A stretch of DNA of 64,000 nt from the NCBI RefSeq assembly GCF_000719865.1, contig NZ_JOID01000022.1, positions 34,491 through 98,490 on the forward strand, read 5' to 3'. The DNA is from Streptomyces albus subsp. albus. Lineage in GTDB: Bacteria; Actinomycetota; Actinomycetes; Streptomycetales; Streptomycetaceae. Below are positions 1 through 7,912 of this stretch, piece after piece. Every line of letters begins with the position of its first letter. Within the stretch, counting starts at the first letter, position 1. The notes beneath the pieces are model-generated. The model saw nothing but the letters and a program-made list of their open reading frames with translations, ran no database searches and was not told the origin of the DNA. The position numbers and the translations under genes are program-made.

Positions 1-705
1 CTGCTCGGCGAGGAGCCGCCCCCGGACGGACGCGCGGAGGGCTGCCAGCTCAAGGTCAACATGCTGCTGCGCCGGCTGCCCCGGCTGCGGGACCCCGGGG
101 CCGACCCGCGCGAGGCGTTCGCCGGAACCTTCCACATCGCCGAAGGCTACGGCCAACTGGCCGACGCCCACCGGCAGGCGGCGGCGGGCGAGATCCCCGG
201 GGCACCGCCCAGCGAGATCTACTGCCACTCGCTGACGGACCCCTCGATCCTCGGCCCGGAGCAGGCGGCGAGCGGCCACCACACCCTCACCCTCTTCGGC
301 CTGCACACCCCGGCCCGCCTCTTCGAGAGCGACCCCGCGGAGCCCGTCGGCGCGGACGGGACCGAGGCCGGGGAATCCGTGCGGGACCGCCTGCTCCGGG
401 CCACCCTCGCCCAACTCGACTCCCACCTCGCCGAGCCGCTCGCCGACTGCCTCGCCACGGACGCCGAGGGCAGGCCCTGCATCGAGGCGAAGACCCCGCT
501 CGACCTCGACCGCGAACTCCGGCTGCCGCGGGGCCACATCTTCCACCGCGACCTGGCCTTCCCGTACGCCACCGAGACCACCGGCCGCTGGGGCGTCGAG
601 ACCCGGCACGCCAATGTGCTGCTGTGCGGGGCGGGCGCGGTGCGCGGCGGCGGTGTCAGCGGCATCCCCGGCCACAACGCGGCCATGGCGGCCCTGGGCC
701 GCTGA
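1..705 (+). CDS. Phytoene desaturase-family FAD oxidoreductase, C-terminal part
   Basis: The reading frame is already open at base 1, so the N-terminal part, including the dinucleotide-binding motif, lies outside the window; 234 residues are visible. The end of the protein has the layout of the COG1233 phytoene-dehydrogenase-like flavoproteins: a substrate domain, then a final segment (NVLLCGAGAVRGGGVSGIPG) in which a glycine-rich turn closes the FAD site, followed by GHNAAMAALGR at the C terminus. Family members are FAD-dependent desaturases or dehydrogenases of carotenoids and related lipids, but many Streptomyces members are uncharacterised. No carotenoid genes are nearby, so the substrate cannot be assigned. 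Confidence 0.8.
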   Translation: MLGEEPPPDGRAEGCQLKVNMLLRRLPRLRDPGADPREAFAGTFHIAEGYGQLADAHRQAAAGEIPGAPPSEIYCHSLTDPSILGPEQAASGHHTLTLFGLHTPARLFESDPAEPVGADGTEAGESVRDRLLRATLAQLDSHLAEPLADCLATDAEGRPCIEAKTPLDLDRELRLPRGHIFHRDLAFPYATETTGRWGVETRHANVLLCGAGAVRGGGVSGIPGHNAAMAALGR

Positions 706-1200
706 ACCGCGGTCCTCCGGCCGCCTTGTGCTGCCGCCCGTCCGGAAGCCTCTCCGGCGCGCGGACGGCGAAGGGGGCGCACGGGACCGGTCATGCCGCA
801 AGTTGCGTGCACCCGTGCGCCGTTGACTCCTCCGGCGGCGCACGGAGGGGCACGGCCCGGTACGGCCGGGCGGAGACCCGGCGCCCGGCGCGGCCCGGAG
901 CGGTGCGGCACGGTGCGGCGGGGCGGTCGTCCGGAATTCCGGTTCCCGCCCCGGGGGCGTCCGGCCGGGGCGCGGCCCCCTCCCGTCCCGCACCTCCGCC
1001 CCGTTCATGACGTTCAGTGTTCAACTCATCGCGTTCCGTTGGGGGTTCGGGGGGTTCACGCCCTGCACGCATGGGCCCTTCCGTGCACCCCTCTGTGTGC
1101 GTGATCCCCCTGTGGACACTGCCGCCCGCGCGGTATCGGCCGTTCACTGGTAGCCATGAGACGGCGGGCCGCACTCCGCCGGTGACCGAAGGGCAGAGTG
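706..1200. other. Intergenic region, no gene seen
   Basis: About 495 bases between the oxidoreductase and the RsbW-like ATPase hold no convincing gene. Frames open here are short and arginine/proline-rich. The stretch 1003-1023 carries three GTTCA direct repeats (starting at 1003, 1012 and 1019), which could be a regulator site for the downstream ATPase gene. This is pattern recognition only. Confidence 0.4.
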
Positions 1201-1797
1201 ATGAACTCGCGCGAGTTACGGGAGCCGCCGGTGTGCACGGCGCCGACGGCGTCCCTCGTACCCCGGGAGCCGCACGGCGCCCGGGCGGTCGTCCGTCCGG
1301 CCGAGAGATGCCGGCGCATCGGCCTGGCCGCCGGTGCCCCGGAGTCGGTGGGAGCGGCGCGCCGGGCCGTCGCGGAGACGCTCCGGGAGTGGCGGCTGTC
1401 CTCGCTGGCCGATGACGTGACGCTGTGCGTGTCGGAGCTCGTCGGCAACGCCGTGGAGCACGCCGTGCCGCGCGCGGGGCCCCCGGACGGGCACGGGACG
1501 GGCGGGCCCGGGCCGGGCGCCGACGGGCACCAGGGGATCGGCGTCACGCTGCGCGCCTGGCCGGAGTGGCTGTTCCTGGAGGTCACGGACGGCGATCCCC
1601 GTCCGCCCGCCCCTCCCGCGGCGGCGCAGGACCCGCCGCACCGTCTCCCCGCCGCGCTGCCCGGCTTCCCGCTCGCCGACCGCGGCCGGGGACTGTTTCT
1701 CGTCAACACCCTTGCCGACGCCATCTGGTGGGCCCCCCGCGCGCGCGGCGGGAAGAGCGTCTTCTGCCGCTTCGATCTGCGGGACAGGGCCGGCTGA
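1201..1797 (+). CDS. RsbW/SpoIIAB-like ATP-binding (anti-sigma kinase-type) protein
   Basis: A 198-residue cytoplasmic protein of the HATPase_c_2 group, the GHKL fold shared by anti-sigma factors. The N-box is visible as CVSELVGNAVEHAV (about residue 80), the Mg/ATP-binding Asp region as LEVTDGDPRPP, and the G-box as ADRGRGLFLVNTLAD near residue 165. A loop rich in Pro and Gly lies between the N-box and the next strand. Streptomyces encodes dozens of these proteins, usually partnered with XRE regulators and DUF397 proteins in whiJ-like loci; a DUF397 gene lies 3.6 kb away but no XRE gene is adjacent. An in-frame GTG one codon upstream is the alternative start; ATG was preferred because of its spacing from GAAGGGCAG. 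Partner and target are unknown. Confidence 0.8.
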   Translation: MNSRELREPPVCTAPTASLVPREPHGARAVVRPAERCRRIGLAAGAPESVGAARRAVAETLREWRLSSLADDVTLCVSELVGNAVEHAVPRAGPPDGHGTGGPGPGADGHQGIGVTLRAWPEWLFLEVTDGDPRPPAPPAAAQDPPHRLPAALPGFPLADRGRGLFLVNTLADAIWWAPRARGGKSVFCRFDLRDRAG

Positions 1798-1897
1798 ACG
1801 GCAGGCCCCGGCCGGCGAGCACAAGGACAAGGACCGCCGGAGCGGTACGGGCGGCCGGACGCCCCGCGGCCGCGCGCCCCTCCGCGGCGGGAGCGGG

Positions 1898-3715
1898 TCA
1901 GTCGGCCGAGAGCGTCCAGCCCACCGCCTCGATCCGCCCCGCGTCGGCCCGGCGGGAGCCGTCGAAGACCCTGCGGCGGCCGTCCGTCACCCGGATCCCG
2001 TCCGCGTACACGCCCCGCCCCAAGTACCGGGCATCGGTCTCGCAGCGCCAGCGCAGCCGTACGGGGCCGCCGCGCCACTCCGCCAGGCCGGCGGACGCCC
2101 GGTGCCAGACCCGCCCCGACCAGCCGCCGGCCGTGCCCCCGGGATGCTCCCGCGGGGCCTCCTCGCCGGGGCCCTCGGTGGTGAACGGCACCGGCCGCCA
2201 GGTCCCGCCCCCGTCCGCCGACGCCTCCAGGCGCAGCACGTCGGCGTTCGGCTCGGTGTCCCACCACAGGGAGAAGGCCAGCCGGGGCGCGGCGCCGCTG
2301 AGCGTCAGCTCCGGCAGGGTGAGGGTGGTCGTCGCGCCGTTCTCCATGCCGGTGAACCACGCGGTGCGGCCCGCGGCCGGACGGACCGGCACGGCCCGCG
2401 CCAGACGCGTGGCCGCCGCCACCCTCGGCGCGCTGCCGGAGCGCCAGGTGCGCACCGGATGAACGGAGTTGCCCAGCAGGACGAGGAAGGAGTCGGACAC
2501 CGGGTCGAGCACGAGGGAGGTGCCGGTGAAGCCGGTGTGCCCGGCGCTGCGCGGGGTGGCCATCGCGCCCATGTACCAGTGCTGGTAGAGCTCGAAGCCC
2601 AGGCCGTGCTCGTCACCGGGGAAGGCGGTGTTGTAGTCGGTGAACATCAGCTCGACCGACTCCCGCTCCAGGATGCGGACGTCGCCGTACGCGCCGCCGT
2701 TCAGCAGGGTGCGGCACAGCACGGCCAGGTCCCAGGCGCAGGAGAACACCCCGGCGTGCCCGGCGACGCCGCCGAGGGACCAGGCGTTCTCGTCGTGCAC
2801 CTCGCCCCAGACCAGTCCGCGGTCCAGGCCGCTCCACGGGGCCCGGGCGACCTCCGTCGCGGCGATCCGCGGGCGCCAGGAGGCGGGAGGGTTGTAGCGG
2901 GTGCGGCGCAGGCCCAGGGGGCCGGTGACGTCCCGCCGCAGCAGCGCGTCCAGCGGCCGGCCGGTGATCTCCTCCAGGACCAGCTGAAGGGAGATCAGGT
3001 TGAGGTCGGAGTAGGCGTAGGCGGTGCCGGGCGGCTGGACGGGGCTCTCGTCCCAGAGCAGTTGAAGCTTCCCCTCCCGCGTGGGCTCGCGGTAGAGGGG
3101 GATCCAGGCGCGCAGTCCGGAGGCGTGGGTGAGGAGCTGACGGACCGTCACCTCCTCCTTGCCGCCGCCGGCGAACCGGGGCAGATACGAGGCGACGGGC
3201 GCCTCCAGATCCAGCGACCCGCGCTCGATCTGCCGTACCGCGAGGATCGAGGTGAACAGCTTGGACAGGGAGGCGAGATCGAAGACCGTCCCGGCGGACA
3301 TGGGGATCTGCTCGTCCGGGGGGAACTCCACCCCGGTATCGGACTCCTCGTCGTACGCCGCGTAGCGGACCGCGTGGCCGATCGGCTCGTGCAGGGCGAC
3401 CGTCCGGCCGCGCCCGGCGAGGACCACGGCACCGGCGTACCAGGGGTGCTCCGGGGACGGGCCGAGGAAGGCGCGGGCGTCCTCCATCAGCCGGTCGAGG
3501 TGCGGCTGGAGCAGCCCCGCCCGCCGCGCGGAGCCCCGGCGCAGGACGGGGGCGCCGCCGCCCTCGGTGAAGAGCGGCGCGGCCTGGGCCGGCGCCGAGG
3601 CCAGTAACAGCGCCCCGCCGAGCGACAGCGCGCCGCCCGCGAACCGCCGCCGGGAGAGTCCGCCGGCCGACGGGCCGCCGTCCACCGTGCCGCCGTCCAC
3701 CGCGTCGTCGGCCAT
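1898..3715 (-). CDS. Tat-exported serine hydrolase (class C beta-lactamase/PBP4*-like)
   Basis: A 605-residue protein with a twin-arginine signal (SRRRFAGG at residues 21-28, hydrophobic core, then an APAQA cleavage region near 46). The mature part is a beta-lactamase-type serine hydrolase. The nucleophile motif SLSK is at 149-152, a Tyr motif appears as AYAYSDLN, and a late HTGFTGTS segment takes the place of the KTG box. The last 200 or so residues look like an added beta-sandwich, absent from minimal family members. Relatives cleave peptidoglycan stem peptides or small esters and amides, so a role in muropeptide turnover outside the membrane is likely but inferred. The gene is divergent from the VOC gene, with two GAAA-N-TTTC palindromes in its upstream region. 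Confidence 0.85.
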   Translation of the reverse strand: MADDAVDGGTVDGGPSAGGLSRRRFAGGALSLGGALLLASAPAQAAPLFTEGGGAPVLRRGSARRAGLLQPHLDRLMEDARAFLGPSPEHPWYAGAVVLAGRGRTVALHEPIGHAVRYAAYDEESDTGVEFPPDEQIPMSAGTVFDLASLSKLFTSILAVRQIERGSLDLEAPVASYLPRFAGGGKEEVTVRQLLTHASGLRAWIPLYREPTREGKLQLLWDESPVQPPGTAYAYSDLNLISLQLVLEEITGRPLDALLRRDVTGPLGLRRTRYNPPASWRPRIAATEVARAPWSGLDRGLVWGEVHDENAWSLGGVAGHAGVFSCAWDLAVLCRTLLNGGAYGDVRILERESVELMFTDYNTAFPGDEHGLGFELYQHWYMGAMATPRSAGHTGFTGTSLVLDPVSDSFLVLLGNSVHPVRTWRSGSAPRVAAATRLARAVPVRPAAGRTAWFTGMENGATTTLTLPELTLSGAAPRLAFSLWWDTEPNADVLRLEASADGGGTWRPVPFTTEGPGEEAPREHPGGTAGGWSGRVWHRASAGLAEWRGGPVRLRWRCETDARYLGRGVYADGIRVTDGRRRVFDGSRRADAGRIEAVGWTLSAD

Positions 3716-3732
3716 CGCAGCTCCTCCTGAAA

Positions 3733-3769
3733 GAAATTTCCGGACGGTCCGCCACCAGGTGAAACTTTC
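3733..3769. promoter_or_regulatory. Twin GAAA(N)TTTC palindromes, putative operator
   Basis: GAAATTTC (3733-3740, perfect palindrome) and GAAACTTTC (3761-3769, palindrome with one central base) lie 28 bases apart, 17 to 53 bases upstream of the serine hydrolase start. A/T-rich palindromes stand out in DNA of this composition. Similar TGAAA/TTTCA elements are bound by RpiR/MurR-type regulators of muropeptide metabolism, which would fit the neighbour. No such regulator is in the window, so the binding protein is a guess. Confidence 0.45.
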
Positions 3770-3940
3770 TTCCCGTGTTCATGTCACTGTCAACCCCGCC
3801 GGGACGGACGGCATCCGCGCCGCTCCGGGTGGCCGCGGCGAGCGGGCCGTGCGCGGCCGGGCGGCGAGGAAGGGCGGCCGTGCGCATACTGACGGTGACG
3901 GGCCCGCTGTCCGGGCCCCCGGGTGAGAAGGGGAAACGGT

Positions 3941-4471
3941 ATGCCGCAGCCGGAGGGCGCTGAACTCCAAGCCATCCGCGACCGCCGCGAGCGCCTGCGG
4001 AAACGCTGGCTGCGCGAGCCCGCCGGCCGGCCGCCGACCACGGCGCGCGGCATCCACCACGTGGCGTTCATCTGCCGCGACGTCGAGGAGACGATCCGCT
4101 TCTACCAGGAGTTCCTGGGCTTCCCGCTCGTCGAGATCGTGGAGAACCGCGACTACCGCGGCTCCACGCACTTCTTCTTCGACCTCGGCCACGGCAATCT
4201 GCTGGGCTTCTTCGACTTCCCCGGCCACGAACACCCGCCCGCCACCGAGACCCTCGGCGGCGTCCAGCACCTCGCCCTCTCCGTGGGCGACGAGCAGTTC
4301 GCGGCGGCCCGCGCGGCACTGGACCGGGAGAAGGTGGAGTACGCGGGCCCCGACCGCGGCGTCGAGGAGAGCCTCTACTTCCGCGACCCCAACGGCGTGC
4401 CGATCGAGCTCTACCGGGAACGGCTCGGCGTCTTCGACGGCAAGCCCATCACGGGCCCCGGCGCGGTCTGA
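3941..4471 (+). CDS. VOC-family (glyoxalase/dioxygenase superfamily) protein
   Basis: A 176-residue protein with one complete vicinal-oxygen-chelate module. The first half begins IHHVAFICRDVEETIRFYQE and the second begins VQHLALSVGDEQF and ends ESLYFRDPNGVPIELYRE. Each half supplies candidate metal ligands: His of IHHV, His of QHLA and Glu of IELY. VOC enzymes include lyases, dioxygenases, epimerases and resistance proteins, so the reaction cannot be named. The ATG at 3941 follows AAGGGGAAA at good spacing; an upstream in-frame start at 3923 would add six unconserved residues. It is divergent from the serine hydrolase. Confidence 0.85.
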   Translation: MPQPEGAELQAIRDRRERLRKRWLREPAGRPPTTARGIHHVAFICRDVEETIRFYQEFLGFPLVEIVENRDYRGSTHFFFDLGHGNLLGFFDFPGHEHPPATETLGGVQHLALSVGDEQFAAARAALDREKVEYAGPDRGVEESLYFRDPNGVPIELYRERLGVFDGKPITGPGAV

Positions 4472-4623
4472 GCCGTCGGCACGGTCCTGGCGCCCCGCCG
4501 GCGGCCGCGTCCTCCCGACCCCTCCGTCCACCCCGCACTCCGGCTGTTTCGCCCGGATACGCCCGGGTACGCGGCGAGTGCACCACGCAACGCGACGCGA
4601 GCAGCTGAGAGGACGTGGGAAAC

Positions 4624-5166
4624 GTGAAGGTTGCCTTCCTCGTGGCCACGGAGGGTGTCGAGCAGATCGAGCTGACGGAGCCGTGGCAGGCGGTGAAGGA
4701 CGCGGGCTGGACTCCGGAGCTGGTCTCCACCTCCTCCGGTGAGATCCAGGCGTTCAACCACCTGGACAAGGCCGACACCTTCCCCGTGGACAAGACGGTC
4801 TCGGACGCCTCGGCCGCCGACTACGCCGGCCTGGTGCTGCCGGGCGGTGTCGCCAACCCCGACTTCCTGCGGCTGGACCGGAAGGCCGTGGCCTTCGCCA
4901 AGAGCTTCTTCGACGCGGGCAAGCCGGTCGCGGCGATCTGCCACGGACCGTGGACCCTGATCGAGGCCGGGGTGGTGCGGGGACGCACCCTCACCTCCTG
5001 GCCCAGTCTGCGGACGGACATCGGGAACGCGGGCGGCACCTGGGTCGACGAACAGCTCAACGTCTGCTCCGACGGGCCCAACAAGCTGATCACCAGCCGC
5101 AAGCCGGACGACCTCAAGGCGTTCTCCGAGGCGGTCGTCGACGAGTTCGGCAAGACGGCGGACTGA
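4624..5166 (+). CDS. DJ-1/PfpI-family protein (class I glutamine amidotransferase fold)
   Basis: A 180-residue protein starting MKVAFLVATEGVEQIEL and carrying the nucleophile elbow AAICHGPWTL with Cys106, preceded by YAGLVLPGG. These are the hallmarks of the PfpI/YhbO branch of the DJ-1 superfamily, whose members are cytoplasmic stress proteins, proposed deglycases or hydratases. The Shine-Dalgarno sequence GAGAGGA (4607-4613) fits the GTG at 4624, whereas the upstream GTG at 4615 is only one base from it. A 152-base leader without a gene separates it from the VOC gene. The exact activity is unknown. Confidence 0.85.
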   Translation: MKVAFLVATEGVEQIELTEPWQAVKDAGWTPELVSTSSGEIQAFNHLDKADTFPVDKTVSDASAADYAGLVLPGGVANPDFLRLDRKAVAFAKSFFDAGKPVAAICHGPWTLIEAGVVRGRTLTSWPSLRTDIGNAGGTWVDEQLNVCSDGPNKLITSRKPDDLKAFSEAVVDEFGKTAD

Positions 5167-5386
5167 CCCGGTCGGCGGCCCCGCCCCGCACACCGGTGCG
5201 GAACGCGGCCGCCGCGGGCACACCTCACGGCCGGTCCCGGGCGCCGGGCCGCCCCCTCGCGGGCGGCCCGGCGCCGCCGTGCGCACTGCCTGCCGGGGAT
5301 GCCGGGGCGGGCCCCTCCGGACCCTGTCCGGCGCCGCCCGTCGTCGTTAGGCTGACCGGGTGAAACGGACCGGGAGGGGCAGGGAC

Positions 5387-5626
5387 ATGGCGGACACTCC
5401 CACACGGCGGGCGGCCACGGAGCACCGGAAGCCGCGGCTCGATCTCGGCAACGCGGTCTGGCAGTCCAGCGACCAGGGGACGGGCGACGTCCAGATCGCC
5501 TTCGTCGAGGGCTTCGTGGCGATGCGCGACCGCCGTGACACCGACGGCCCGGCGCTGGTCTTCACCCCGGGGGAGTGGCGCGCCTTCGTCCTGGGCGCCC
5601 GCGACGGCGAGTTCGACCTCGGCTGA
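5387..5626 (+). CDS. DUF397 domain protein
   Basis: A 79-residue protein matching the DUF397 pattern: W25-QSS near the start of the domain, then VAMRDRRDTDGPALVFTP and EWRAFVLGARDGEFD. These small actinomycete proteins are typically encoded beside XRE regulators and RsbW-like ATPases (whiJ and abaA loci) and may modulate them. This one is solitary. The ATG at 5387 has GGGAGGGG/CAGGG upstream; a GTG at 5360 would add nine residues. It converges on the LRR gene. Confidence 0.85.
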   Translation: MADTPTRRAATEHRKPRLDLGNAVWQSSDQGTGDVQIAFVEGFVAMRDRRDTDGPALVFTPGEWRAFVLGARDGEFDLG

Positions 5627-5677
5627 GAGCCGCGGGGCAGGGCCGGCGGCGCGGCGGAGGCGGGGCGCGAGCGGACC

Positions 5678-5695
5678 CGGAACGGCGCCGTTCCG
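5678..5695. repeat. 18-bp perfect palindrome between convergent genes
   Basis: CGGAACGGCGCCGTTCCG is self-complementary with no unpaired centre. It lies between the convergent ends of the DUF397 and LRR genes, so it could aid transcription termination as a short cruciform, or be a protein site. No T-run follows. Confidence 0.35.
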
Positions 5696-5744
5696 CCGGG
5701 GCGCGAAGCCCGCCGAACCGGCGGCGCGGCAGAGGACGCGCGGG

Positions 5745-6491
5745 TCAGAGCAGGACCGCGCAGTCCCGCCCGGTGAGTTTTCGTACCACCGGGCTGCGTT
5801 CGCCGACGCCGGTCCAGCGCAGGTCGAGCTTCTCCAGGGACGGCAGCCCCGTGAGCCACTCCGGCAGCTCGCGCAGCGGATTGGAGCGCAGGTCGAGGCG
5901 GCGCAGCAGCGGCAGTCCCGCCATGCTCTCGGGGAGAGCGGTGAGACGGTTCTCGCGCAGACCGAGTTCGCGCAGCTCCCGCAAACCGCCGAGGCTGCCC
6001 GGCAGTTCGGTGAGCCGGTTCCCGCGCAGCCACAGCTCCCGCAGATTCCGCAGGGCTCCGGTCGATTCCGGAAGCGCCGTCAGCGCGCCGTGCTGTGCGC
6101 GCAGTTCGACCAGGGCGGTCATGTCACCGAGATCCGGAGGAAGCGCGGTGAGAGGGTTTTCGCCGGCGTTGAGGTAGCGCAGCGCGGTCAACCGGGTCAG
6201 TGAACGGGGCAGCTCCGCCAGCCGGTTGTCGTGGAGGTACAGGAAGCGGGTCAGGCCGGTCAGCTCGCCGATCTCCTCCGGCACGGCAGTGAGGGCGTTG
6301 TGCCCGAGATCCAGGGTGTGCAGCCGGCGCAGTCCCGCGATCCGGGGGGAGAGCCGGGTCAGCCCGTTGCCGGCGAGGATCAGGACGCGCAGCGCCGTAC
6401 GGTCCCAGACCTCTTCCGGAACGGTGCCGAGTCCGCGGTTCCACAGGTTCAGCGACTCCGGGGCCGGACCGGCCGGCTCCGCTACGGCCAC
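5745..6491 (-). CDS. Leucine-rich repeat protein
   Basis: A 248-residue protein made almost entirely of leucine-rich repeats. About nine units of 23 residues follow the pattern LxxLxLxxNxLxxLPxxLxxLxx (for example LRELWLRGNRLTELPGSLGG), from residue 25 to near the C terminus. No signal peptide or membrane segment is seen, so it should be cytoplasmic. LRR arrays of this kind bind proteins, and the partner is unknown. The GTG start at 6491 overlaps the stop of the MDMPI gene by 10 bases, so it is probably translated by coupling as the third gene of the pdxH operon. An LRR protein is an unusual companion for pdxH. Confidence 0.75.
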   Translation of the reverse strand: MAVAEPAGPAPESLNLWNRGLGTVPEEVWDRTALRVLILAGNGLTRLSPRIAGLRRLHTLDLGHNALTAVPEEIGELTGLTRFLYLHDNRLAELPRSLTRLTALRYLNAGENPLTALPPDLGDMTALVELRAQHGALTALPESTGALRNLRELWLRGNRLTELPGSLGGLRELRELGLRENRLTALPESMAGLPLLRRLDLRSNPLRELPEWLTGLPSLEKLDLRWTGVGERSPVVRKLTGRDCAVLL

Positions 6492-7216
6492 GGGCCCAGG
6501 GCGGGCAGCGGGCCGTCCCCGGCGTCCAGCGGGCCGGAAGGGGCGCGGCCCGCCATCCAGGCCGTGAGGTCGCCCAGCGCGCCGCGGACCGGCACGGCCG
6601 ATCCCGCGCCGTGGACGCGCTCCTCCGGGCCGTCGGTCGCCGCCAGTGTCAGTCCGGCGGCGGGGGCGCGGGGCGCCAGGAAGTCCAGCGCGTGGCCGCA
6701 GAAGGCGCGCGGCCAGTCGCGCGGGCCGGGGCCGAGCAGGAGGTCGGCGGTGTGGATCTCCAGCTCGCGCCACCAGGCCAGCAGGGCCGCCCGGGCGTCC
6801 GCGTCGCGGTAGCGCACCGGCAGTGACCAGTCGCCGGGGCCGAGCGCCGTCCAGGCGCTCTCCGCCTCGGCCAAAGCGTCGCGTACGGCGCGCCGCAGTT
6901 CCCCGGCCGTGCGCGACGAGCCCGCCTCGATCGCGGCGTCGCGGCCGACGGCCCGCCCGCCGTCGTACACCTCGACCAGTTCGCCCCGCACGGCGCACCG
7001 CGCCTGCCGGGCCAGGGCGCGGCCGATGCCTTCGATGTGCGACAGCACATGGGCGCGGGACCAGCCGGGCAGCGCGCTCGGGGCGCGGATGTCGTCGTCC
7101 GTCAGGCCGGTCAGCAGCGCGGACAGCCGCTCGTGCCCGGCGAGGACGGCGGCCAGGGGCGGTTCGTGCGCGGCCGGTCCGGGCTGCCCGGCCGCCGCGG
7201 ATCCGGTCAGGGCCAC
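6482..7216 (-). CDS. Maleylpyruvate isomerase-family mycothiol-dependent protein
   Basis: A 244-residue protein of the MDMPI/DinB-like helical-bundle family. The features are TDDDIRAPSALPGWSRAHVLSHI near residue 40, where the His is a typical metal ligand, and WWRELEIHTADLLLG about 100 residues later with a second His. Family proteins are mycothiol-dependent isomerases or detoxifying transferases, and mycothiol is the actinobacterial thiol. The GTG at 7216 sits six bases after GAAGGA and overlaps the pdxH stop by 10 bases; an in-frame ATG at 7234 is the alternative. The substrate is unknown. Confidence 0.7.
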   Translation of the reverse strand: MALTGSAAAGQPGPAAHEPPLAAVLAGHERLSALLTGLTDDDIRAPSALPGWSRAHVLSHIEGIGRALARQARCAVRGELVEVYDGGRAVGRDAAIEAGSSRTAGELRRAVRDALAEAESAWTALGPGDWSLPVRYRDADARAALLAWWRELEIHTADLLLGPGPRDWPRAFCGHALDFLAPRAPAAGLTLAATDGPEERVHGAGSAVPVRGALGDLTAWMAGRAPSGPLDAGDGPLPALGPWP

Positions 7217-7866
7217 AGCAGTTCCTTCCGCCATCCGTCCGCCTCCCGGCGGTAGTTGAGCCGGGTGTGGCGCCGGTCCCGGTCGGCCTGCCAGAACTCC
7301 ACCGCCTCGGCGCGCACGGTGTACAGCGTCCATTCCGGCGCCGCGAGACCCGGTTCGCGCTCGAGCCGCGCCAGGGACTCGCGCACGGCCGCGTCGCGCG
7401 CCGCCGGGGACTCCAGCGGCTCGCTCTGCCGGCCGAGCAGAGCCTCCGCGCGGGCGCCCGCGCCCCGCGCGCGGAAGTCCGCTGCGCTCCGCTCGGGGGA
7501 CTCCGCCACCACCGGCCCGCGCACCCGGATCTGCCGCGCCTGCGGCTGCCAGTAGAAGGTGAGCGCAGCGTACGGACGCGCGGCCAGCTCCCGGCCCTTG
7601 GGGCTGCGCGCGTGCGACGCGAACTGCCAGCCCGACGCGTCCACGTTCTTGAGGATCAGCACCCGGGCCGACGGGGCGCCGTCCGCCCCGGCCGTCGAGA
7701 GCGTCATCGCGTGGGGCTCGGGGACGCCGGCCCGCACGGCCTCCAGCAGCCAGTCGGTGAACAGCTCGTGCGGCGACGACGGCGTGTCCGCGGGGTCGAA
7801 CCGGGGCAGTTCGCCCTCGAACACCCCCAGCCCGCGCAGGAGTTCCCGAAGGTTGGTCGTCGTCAC
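7207..7866 (-). CDS. pdxH: Pyridoxamine 5'-phosphate oxidase-family protein (PdxH-like)
   Basis: A 219-residue flavoprotein. PdxH oxidises pyridoxamine or pyridoxine phosphate to pyridoxal phosphate using FMN and O2. The FMN-binding core is visible as AMTLSTAGADGAPSARVLIL (Arg-Val-Leu-Leu type segment), then FASHARSPKGRELA and YWQPQARQIRVRGPV, and the C-terminal dimer/substrate segment RLNYRREADGWRKELLWP. The GTG start at 7866 has GGGAGGAG upstream; longer versions would run through the palindrome of the divergent promoter. The C terminus deviates from the classical RLxP ending, so a sister activity (PhzG-like or other PNPOx) is possible. First gene of a coupled three-gene operon. Confidence 0.75.
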   Translation of the reverse strand: MTTTNLRELLRGLGVFEGELPRFDPADTPSSPHELFTDWLLEAVRAGVPEPHAMTLSTAGADGAPSARVLILKNVDASGWQFASHARSPKGRELAARPYAALTFYWQPQARQIRVRGPVVAESPERSAADFRARGAGARAEALLGRQSEPLESPAARDAAVRESLARLEREPGLAAPEWTLYTVRAEAVEFWQADRDRRHTRLNYRREADGWRKELLWP

Positions 7867-7880
7867 GCCTCTCCTCCCGT

Positions 7881-7907
7881 TAATGGTGGACACGGACATT
7901 ACCATTA
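7881..7907. promoter_or_regulatory. Divergent promoter operator with perfect inverted repeat
   Basis: TAATGGT (7881-7887) and ACCATTA (7901-7907) form a perfect inverted repeat with 13 bases between, in the 46-base gap between pdxH and the CGNR gene. One arm lies five bases from the CGNR start codon, which has no Shine-Dalgarno sequence and is probably leaderless. The position suits control of both promoters, plausibly by the CGNR protein itself. Confidence 0.6.
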
Positions 7908-7912
7908 GCACC

